From: Amaurobius ferox
Lineage: Eukaryota > Arthropoda > Arachnida > Araneae > Amaurobiidae
Length of the DNA stretch: 64,000 nt
Assembly: GCA_951213105.1 (NCBI GenBank)
Contig: OX578145.1
Location: forward strand, 122,077,925-122,141,924
Reading direction: 5' to 3'
The notes under the pieces were generated by a model, which did not search any database, was not told where the DNA came from, and worked only from the letters and a program-made list of their open reading frames with translations. Below, in pieces: positions 56,682-64,000 of this stretch. How positions within the stretch are numbered: the first letter of the stretch is position 1; each line of letters starts with the position of its first letter. A program made the translations under genes and the position numbers.

Positions 56682-57286
56682 GTGAGAAGCTGAACTTATG
56701 CTGTTCTGTTTTTTCTTCTTCTTTCGTTTGTTTTCTTAAGAATAGAAGATGCTACGATGGGATATTGCTTACTCTAGTGGAGTAGATTTACCAACATCTT
56801 TCGCAAATTTTAAAAATATCTAGAATACAATACTCCACTCGATCTTCTCATATACTCATACTCTATTTAGATCTACTTGTAATGCAATCAATATAAAAAA
56901 ACAAATGTGATATCCTTTTCAGATTTCATAGGAACGTTATTCTAATAATAAATAAAAAATCCTAAAAGTTCTTTAATAGTTCCTTGATCAAGTTGGCAAC
57001 AGCATGATAAATCCCATACATTGGATGCATTTGGCTTGTTAATATAACTATTTTAATGCCATTAACCCATAGCGTATTTCAAATTACCATTTCCGCATGT
57101 ACTATTTACTACCATACTACTATTTACTACTTTACTTTCTACAGAAAATATTGCTATGAAAATCTTAAAATTCGAACCATTCGAGTTTTAAACATGAGAG
57201 TAACTAAACATTTTTTTGTTTAGTTTTACGCACAATGTATAGTACACGTAAAATTAAATACCGGTGTGTGCATTCGTTCCTGAATT
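56682..57286. other. AT-rich stretch, nothing recognised
   Basis: Possible intron sequence if the block at 56160-56681 is an exon. No gene or repeat identified. Confidence 0.45.
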
Positions 57287-57430
57287 ATCTTGTCCACACA
57301 CACACCAACGGATATCTTTCAAAAAATATTCGAAATTGGTTCAGGGTGTCTTAAAACGTGCTTATCGGTCAAAACCTCGAAGGTTTCCAGGAAAACAATA
57401 CTTTCGCTACACAATAATATAAGAAATAAA
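57287..57430 (-). repeat. Diverged relative of repeat A, inverted fragment
   Basis: CACACACAC tract, GGTTCAGGGTGTCTTAAAAC, GTGCTTATCGGTCAAAAC and CAATACTTTCGC follow the order of inverted repeat A (CAGGGATGCTTGAAACGTGC, CCGTCGAAAAC, CAATACTTTCC). Confidence 0.65.
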
Positions 57431-57944
57431 AAATTTTCATTTTTATCTTGTTTTATTTATATTTTCTGTTAAACAACTCGCCTCGAAAGTTTTGAAAATT
57501 GTTTTATTCTAATCCCTACTTTTTATTCATCTTCATCCTTTTCGAATCAAACTGCAGCAACTAAGTCATTTTCACTCTATATTACATAATTCAATATACC
57601 TTTAGATTTTTTTCCCCCAGTTTTTTATGTTTTCCTTCACTATGTTTTCTCATAACTATGAAAGAAATTAAATTGAATATTTTTTTTATCATCTCCTTCC
57701 CCAATAGAATGTGGAAAAAAATAACGTATTTTTCTCTGCGTCATAATGCTGTATATTTTTTGATGTGCTGTATATTTTCTGTATATTTATTTCACCTCAC
57801 TACATTTTATTACCCCCACTCGAATATTTCACCCCCCACTAGATTTTATTATCTCTCTCATTTTATAATCCAATTGCATCATGTGAATAACTTTTCAGCA
57901 GGTTCAAAAGTTACTTGTTGATTTGACGTGTCTCTAAAATTTTT
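57431..57944. other. T-rich spacer, nothing recognised
   Basis: Frames in this stretch are rich in Phe and Tyr because of base composition; no motif seen. Confidence 0.5.
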
Positions 57945-58140
57945 ATTTCCTCGTGCTATTATGAAGAGGAAATATTGTTTTACAGAAAAAATGTCGAATT
58001 GAAGATTTTGATGAATGAGCACTGCTTAAGACCACCTGAATGCATTTCGAACACGTTTGGAATGATGCCTGTCTCCTTGTGTGTGTGTGTGTGTGTGTGT
58101 AGACACAATAACTGATTAGCGAATGCACTTACAGTTATCC
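57945..58140 (+). repeat. Diverged repeat A left end with an altered hairpin
   Basis: Hairpin ATTTCCTC (57945-57952) / GAGGAAAT (57966-57973), then ATATTGTTTTACAG, CATTTCGAACACGTTTGGAA, GATGCCTGTC, a (TG)n tract and ACACAATAACTGATTAGCGA. The order is that of repeat A, but stem bases differ in a paired way from the A stem (ACTTTCCTT / AAGGAAAGT). Confidence 0.7.
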
Positions 58141-58654
58141 AATTTTATGTGTAGATACAGTATATGAAAAAATAGAACTAGATAAAATTTACAATAACAA
58201 GAGAGCTCCGCCCCCTGTTCTCTACGCTCACCAGTCCCCCGTAATATTCTCTGGCGCTAACAGCGGTGAGTTCATTTTGGGAGCTGTTTCAAACTAAATT
58301 AAAGTTTAAATCGAAAGATGGCTTATTTCAGACTGTTCCCCTAATATTTATCTATAAATGTACCAAATTTTATATTTTTGTATGCTATAGTTTTTGCGGT
58401 ACGAGGCAAAGAAACTTGAGGAACATTAAATTTGTCAAACGGCGGCGTCAGCTGTACTTTTTTAATACAGAGAGATTACAACTAAATTACAACTAAAATT
58501 ATTCAAGTTTTAAGATTGTCATAGCATTATTTTTCATGTAAAACAGTGATAATACGCAGCACAATGATCGTGAAATATAATATATAATACATGGGGGGAA
58601 AATGATAATTTTAATTTCGCAATGGATGCATGCTAATGGTATCAAAATAGTTTA
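58141..58654. other. Unassigned spacer with a GC-richer patch
   Basis: 58200-58265 (GAGAGCTCCGCCCCCTG) is GC-richer; no gene or repeat identified. Confidence 0.45.
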
Positions 58655-59390
58655 TATTAACACAGGCAAGCCAAATGCATACGATTCATCAGATGTAGAC
58701 AAGCCAAATATATCAGATGTAAACAAGCCAAATGTATCCTATTCATCAGACGTAGACAAGCCAAATATATCCGATTTATCAGATGTAAACAAGCCAAATG
58801 TATCCGATTCATCAGATGTAGACAAGTCAAATGTATCCGATTCATTAGATGTAGACTAGACAAATGTATCCAATTCATCAGATCTAGACAAGCCAAATGT
58901 ATCCGATTCATCAGATGTAGACAAGTCAAATGTATCCGATTCATTAGATGTAGACTAGACAAATGTATCCGATTCATCAGATCTAGACAAGTCAAATGTA
59001 TCCGATTCATCAGATGTAGACAAGTCAAATGTATCCGATTCATTAGATGTAGACTAGACAAATGTATCCGATTCATCAGATCTAGACAAGCCAAATGTAT
59101 CCGATTCATCAGATGTAGACAAGTCAAATGTATCCGATTCATTAGATGTAGACTAGACAAATGTATCCGATTCATCAGATCTAGACAAGCCAAATGTATC
59201 CGATTCATCAGATGTAGACAAGTCAAATGTATCCGATTCATTAGATGTAGACTAGACAAATGTATCCGATTCATCAGATCTAGACAAGCCAAATGTATCC
59301 GATTCATCAGATGTAGACAAATCAAATGTATCCGATTCATCAGATGCATCCGATTCATTAGATGCATCCGATTCATCAGATCAAAATAAT
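58655..59390. repeat. Minisatellite with 39-bp units in a 117-bp higher-order repeat
   Basis: Units of about 39 bp, AGCCAAATGTATCCGATTCA then TCAGATGTAGACA, run for some 730 bp. From about 58780 they follow a three-unit cycle: one with TCTAGACAAGCC, one with GTAGACAAGTC, one with TTAGATGTAGACTAGAC. Because 39 is a multiple of three, both strands stay open for long distances (245 codons on the minus strand), giving S-D-S-S-D-V-D-K-P/S-N-V on plus and H-L-M-N-R-I-H-L on minus. In-frame stops (TAG in GTAGACTAGAC) in each third plus-strand unit argue against coding. I treat the frames as by-products. Confidence 0.88.
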
Positions 59391-59760
59391 CCAATGTAGG
59401 CAGCGTAAGACTTTCCGTACATAATGCAATGATTTTACCCCTTCATCGAAATAATGTTGTCACAGCGCAATGCTTTTGGTATTGAATTAATACCACGTAA
59501 GTTAAAATTGGGCGCTTTTGACAACTTGAGAACATAAACTTAAGATATTTTTACAAAATACGTTAAAACAATAAAATGGTACTAAATCTGAAAAAAAAGA
59601 TGCATTATTTTGCTTCAATTTTGATGCAAGTGGAATTAAAATCTATATAATGTGAAATACATACGAAAGTTGAGTGGAATATCCGTAGCTCTTCCTATTC
59701 TTAACACTCCCGATGTGTATTTATTTGTTAATGATGATCTATGATAGTGATTCATGTACC
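59391..59760. repeat. Repeat A-like end fragment, then spacer
   Basis: 59393-59440 (CCAATGTAGGCAGCGTAAGA, CTTTCCGTACATAATGCAAT) resembles the GTGGGCAACACATGACTTTCC end of repeat A in inverted orientation. The rest is unassigned. Confidence 0.55.
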
Positions 59761-60707
59761 AGTAGCATAGCGTGATATTTTTGACTGTGAAGGCTGAGCG
59801 ATTGGCGTTTTAACTTGGAAAAGGTTTTTGTATTATAAGTGAAACTTATATTGGAATTCGCACTTTCAATGAGTTTTATTCCCTTGGTGAATAAAATAAA
59901 ATAATTTAACATAAAAATGCTAAGAATAAATTAAATGCACGATATTTTAAAATATGTTACCTATGCAAGACAAATACGTACAAAATATAACATTTTAAAT
60001 GTTTCCTTATTTCCAAATTAGTTGAACGTTTGCAACCATTTTATTAAATATGACGTCATGGTCTAAAATTTACAGAATAACTATGAATATCATGTTGAAT
60101 CACATACTTGATTTTTCTAAGATTAAACTTGTTAAAATCAAAATGATAATCAAGCTAACAATTTCACTATACTGTTACAGAAATTTATTGTAACTTTAAG
60201 ATATTTTAAATAGTTTACATCGTCTTTGTATGGGAGCAATATAAGCTTATATTTTCATTATCATAGCTTTGTTACAAAAGTCTGCAGTGCAGGAATTTGA
60301 ATAATAACCAAGTAACTGCTATTGCAGTACTTCTAAAAATTGGAACTTAGGCTGATGAGAAGACAATCACAAGGTATATAGCATTAAAATTTTATATAAA
60401 GTATGTAAGAAATAATTATTTAAGCATTAGTTTCTACTAACTAGTTCTAATTCTTATACCAAAATCTTGGAAAATAAAAATAACTTCAATTTATTTAATC
60501 TAGAAATATAGAAAAATATTCATAAAAGATTAAGTTATAACTTAATCTTCTAACACAAAGTGTAAATAAAATGTCGTATAGTAGATAAAGGAATGGGTTC
60601 CCTTCAACATGCGCATCTTGCGCTTTCGTATCCAGGAAGATATCAAAAGAAATTCGTAGTAGCAAAATAAGGCCATGTTTTTGCAAAATAAATTTGCTAT
60701 ATTAAAA

Positions 60708-61670
60708 AAAAAATCTGTTGTGGGCAACACATGACTTTCCTTATATAATGCAATGAATTTACTACATTTACAATAAAAAAATAGGTTTTTCTTATAATAG
60801 ATATTTATATTCTTTCCAAGATATTGAATTTTCGTCAATTAGTCGTCATTTTCATTGATTTGGAGTCATTTCTATCCATTTGGCGAGATTTTCGTTAATT
60901 TGGCAACATTTAAAAAAGTCACCAAGTTGGCAACATTCCGCCAAATTCGGCGCCAAAATCTCGCCATGCGTTATGGACGGAGAAATAAGTTATTCTTATA
61001 GCAGATAAATAACTATTGGCGTTCAAATATAAATGTATTACTCAAAGTATCTTTTCTCATGAATGAAACGAACTAGATCCACGAGAATGATGTCACCAAA
61101 TTTATCGCATGATGTTACATATAAAAAGGGAACATGTTTTTCAACAGTTAATATATATTTTTTTAATTTATGGGATTTCTTGATAAATTTATTTAAAAAA
61201 TGTCCAATATCTATATTTGAAAAATGTGCAATATCAAACGGTTCATGCTAGCGTTCTAAAGTTTATGTCAATCGTTTTCTAAGGAAAATTTACATAAGAA
61301 ATGTCTATTTGTTTAACTTTATTAAAGGTTTTGATTTTTTGACGATTCTTTCAAAATTTCAGTCGAAAATTTAGGGGGTTCTGAACATTCGATTACGTTT
61401 AAAAGCAATAAGCTTCCAGTATTCACGGATTGTGATTTCTGTACCAAATTTCATTCGAATCGCTTCATTCGTTTGTGAGATATCGTCTCCACTGACTCAC
61501 TGACACACACACACATAATTTCACACACACACACACAGACAGACATCATCTCAAAAATGTTTGATTCGTGATCAGGGATGCTTGAAACGTGCTCTCCCGT
61601 CGAAAACTCGAATTCGAATTTTCGACCCCGTCACAATACTCCCCTTATACATTATGTATATAAGGAAAGT
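60708..61670 (-). repeat. Repeat A, copy 12, inverted, nested in element C
   Basis: Complete, from AATCTGTTGTGGGCAACACA to the hairpin TATATAAGGAAAGT. Contains a small internal duplication near 61200-61235 (AAAAAATGTCCAATATC, then GAAAAATGTGCAATATC). Confidence 0.85.
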
Positions 61671-61763
61671 AAAAATGAGTATATTTTTATCATTTTTTAA
61701 GGTTTATATTTTTTAAAAACACACTAGACTGAATATAAAATAAATAATCCAATAATATCGATG

Positions 61764-62090
61764 TATGAATCCGGACGATCCAGTTCGCGTCTATTGCACA
61801 TCCATTATGTGTTCTCATGGATATCCATTAGACGTCAATCTGGACGTAATTTGGATGAGCAGTAGACGTAATATGGATGATCCAGAATACGTCTACTGCA
61901 CATCCTTTTTAAGTCGAGATGGCTACCCGTTGGATATCCATAGATGATATCTGGAGTAACATCTGGATATCCATTAGACGTCAATACACGTCGTTCACTG
62001 GATTTTGGATCTGTTTTGGACGATCCAGATTACATCTATTGTATGTAATCTAGATGAAATCTGGATGTAATATGCTGTGTGGGTTGGATG
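61764..62090. repeat. GGATATCCA/GACGTC-rich repeat
   Basis: Degenerate short units alternating CTGGATATCCATTAGACGTC and GGACGATCCAGATTAC, several of them palindromic, ending ATGCTGTGTGGG. Similar sequence is familiar as a dispersed animal repeat, but I cannot name the family. Confidence 0.6.
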
Positions 62091-63153
62091 GTCAAGATAA
62101 CAAATGCAAGCATCAAGCTAGACGATATTGTATATTGTATTCTTGAGTTTAAAGGCAAACGTTCTACGGGCGCCCATATATGAATGAGTGCACTGAAAAT
62201 TGATGAGAAATCTGGAACATAGCTTAGTTGAAAATCACTGTAGTCAACAATGTCCTTAAACAATATTGTATATTAATTATTTGAAAATATTGTTTTATGA
62301 AAACTTAAAAATATTTTATAATTACAATATGTTAAGAATCCGCTAGAGAATTATCAATCACTTTTATCTAACTGAGATTCTCGTGTAGCATGGGATTTTT
62401 AAAGGGAAATCAGATTTATTCTTTCTAAAGTTCCCTAATATGCAAACGGATGCTTCGCTATATTGTTGCTGTAACTAAGTCTACTTTACAAACTACTTAC
62501 GTTTAATGGTAGTCATTATTAATATATTTATTCGTCTTGATATTGTTCAAAGTTAGGCAAATGCCACAGATTACACGTGAAAAATGGCTCAAATTCTTTA
62601 GTATTACATATAATGATTATCTTCTGCGAATATTAATTAATAAAATCACGTTTGGTCCAAAAAGGAGGATCCATTACCCTTGCCCGAGAATTTTTTTTTT
62701 CAAACTTCCTAACCATCATTGATGAAACGTCATGTCTCACATCCAATCATTTACTGTTTACAAAGGGTTGAAAATGGGGGGAGAAATAGCCACACCTTTC
62801 TGTAAGGTAGCTTCCATGTTAATTAATCAGCTAGGGAGGAGTTTAACAGTTGGGTGTGTTTAATATCATGCTTCTCCTTATAGACCACGAAGGCTGGATA
62901 ATTTCAGCTTTTAAAACATTAAAATATGCGTTTTAATGGAAAAAATACGCTTACACGTGTTACTTTAAGCAAATAAAATGTAAAAAATTTCTACATAATA
63001 CTTACGATATTCATATATATAGGCAAAGTTATTAAAAAAATTATAATAAATAAAAGTATGTTTATGTAACTCTTTAAACTAGGTTTTAAACAGGGGATGC
63101 TCAGATTTTTAGTCTCAATGGACGCTACGCCCAAGATTGTGCTACGCCACTGT

Positions 63154-63869
63154 TATATATATACAGATGAAGCCCCCTTGGCGCCGACTAGAAAAATTAT
63201 TGCGGTCTTGGAAATTTTACCTCGAATAACCCCTACATGTTTTCAAAATATGTAAGTCTAATTAAAATTTCATTCAGTTAGATTATCGGACACAATGAGA
63301 CGTCTGAAATTCTAAACTGAAGCAAATTATAGTTAAGTGCAGAAAAATATTTTTTTTTCTCCAGATAATTATTTATTTCATTTATTTTGCTTTTGTAGGT
63401 GCAGCATTATCTTTATAATGCAAGAAAAAATGTAAAATTTATTCTTATATTATATACCAATGGTATACTTCTATATTGGTTTTATTAATATTGAAAAAAG
63501 TCAACAAATTTCTCTTTCATTTACTTTAGAGTTAAAATCTTGTATTCAGAATACAATAAACAGTCTGAGGAGTAAATTTCTATATACACTTTATATAGCA
63601 GGAAATGAATAACGAAAACCTTAAAGAATTGATAGCAAAACAAAATTTATGCATATAATTATTTTGTCCACTAAATACACACAAAGATATTAGAGGTTAA
63701 ACAGCAGCAGAATTATCGGGGTTCGAAAAGTGTCTCGAACCCACAAAGTCGACGCCGCTGCGACTTACTAATTGATGTGAAATCATGAAAGATATGTAAC
63801 GAAGACGAAACAGAAATATGTAACGGAAGTGACATCATACTATTACCTATAACTATGAAAACATTGTTA
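63154..63869. other. AT-rich stretch, nothing recognised
   Basis: No gene found. A local inverted repeat GGGTTCG(AAAAGTGTCT)CGAACCC lies at about 63719-63742. Confidence 0.5.
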
Positions 63870-64000
63870 TAATTTAAAAGTTTGAATCACTTGGCTTTAG
63901 TGACATGGCGACGAATTTAACGTAATATCGATAACTTGGCTACTCTTGGCGAGCTCTAAAAACATCTCGAATTTTATAGACTGACTAAAAACGTCACAAA
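63870..64000 (+). repeat. Diverged repeat A-like sequence at the window edge
   Basis: CATGGCGACGAATTTAACG, then ATAACTTGGCTACTCTTGGC resembles the TTGGCGACGAATTTGGCGGA, CAACTTGGCGACTTTTT core of repeat A. It continues beyond the window. Confidence 0.55.

Larger units (their letters stand above)
59761..63153. mobile_element. hAT-like noncoding element C, copy 2, split by repeat A and another repeat
   Basis: Left end CAGTAGCATAGCG and right end GCTACGCCACTG. 59815-60062 aligns with 32285-32525, and 62090-63150 with 32590-33593 and 36180-36225 (landmarks AAGCATCAAGC, TGTCCTTAAACAAT, ATTCTCGTGTA, GATGCTTCGC, GGATCCATTA, CAATGGACGCTACGCC). Repeat A (60708-61670) and the GGATATCCA-rich repeat (61764-62090) lie in the gap. 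A target duplication is no longer recognisable, so the copy is old. Confidence 0.68.

Noticed and set aside
58655..59390. CRISPR-like appearance of regular repeats
   Set aside because: Units are contiguous with no unique spacers, and the DNA is from an animal genome.
58657..59394. 245-codon minus-strand frame with H-L-M-N-R-I-H-L repeats
   Set aside because: By-product of a 39-bp minisatellite; no start context, no non-repetitive domain, and the plus strand has regular stops.

Overview
The window is animal nuclear DNA, AT-rich and intron- and transposon-dominated. The only host gene I can name with confidence is on the minus strand at the left edge: two spliced exons (2642-2736 and 75-176) whose translation matches the N-terminal motif and the start of the SANT domain of BAP18 (chromatin complexes subunit BAP18), a reader of H3K4me3 found in MLL/SET1- and NURF-type complexes. 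The repeat content (LOA/R1-like and I-like non-LTR elements with RNase H, hAT and piggyBac-like elements, long families of noncoding hairpin-ended repeats) suggests an arthropod, perhaps a chelicerate such as a spider; the species is a guess. A weak candidate for the remote first BAP18 exon (31578-31649) would make one intron about 29 kb long and place most of the transposons below inside it.

Layout. 1-6329: BAP18 exons and introns, a tandem duplication, an AT-rich degenerate tandem repeat and a TTAA-flanked piggyBac-like element (3569-4567). 6330-20244: one full-length LOA/R1-like retrotransposon with a 12-bp target-site duplication, split by three later insertions that each have their own target duplication: a piggyBac-like MITE (9244-9926), a hAT element with a broken transposase (10430-12879), and an oppositely oriented I-like retrotransposon (13455-18533) that landed inside the YADD codons of the host reverse transcriptase. 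21575-24034: an unclassified DNA transposon with perfect 16-bp terminal repeats, eight copies of a GTTACGTACGGGAC-type motif and a transposase fragment with one stop codon. 26631-30145: a second hAT element (ZMYM/DUF4371 type), itself carrying a noncoding repeat called 'B' here. 32241-36225 and 59761-63153: two copies of a hAT-like element ('C'); the first has an empty-site relative at 46.12 kb.

37159-45768 is an array of nine copies of a noncoding repeat ('A') with a terminal hairpin, a (TG)n microsatellite and clusters of TTGGCGA/TCGCCAA motifs. More copies are at 53.5, 54.7 and 60.7 kb, with diverged relatives at 48.6, 57.3, 57.9 and 63.9 kb. Repeat B copies lie at 28.1, 33.6, 34.9, 49.5, 50.6 and 52.6 kb. 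The remainder holds a 39/117-bp higher-order minisatellite (58.66-59.39 kb), an LTR-like block (47.6-48.15 kb), a perfect 17-bp-arm hairpin next to a GC-rich block that ends in a splice donor (56.1-56.7 kb), and stretches where I recognise nothing.

No element appears to encode a full set of intact proteins, but the I-like retrotransposon at 13455-18533 is close: its ORF1 is open, and its ORF2 is broken once between endonuclease and reverse transcriptase. The nesting gives a relative chronology of insertions. The most interesting unexplained signals are the GTTACGTACGGGAC transposon and the shared end architecture of repeats A and B (hairpin, microsatellite, ACGATAACTG box).
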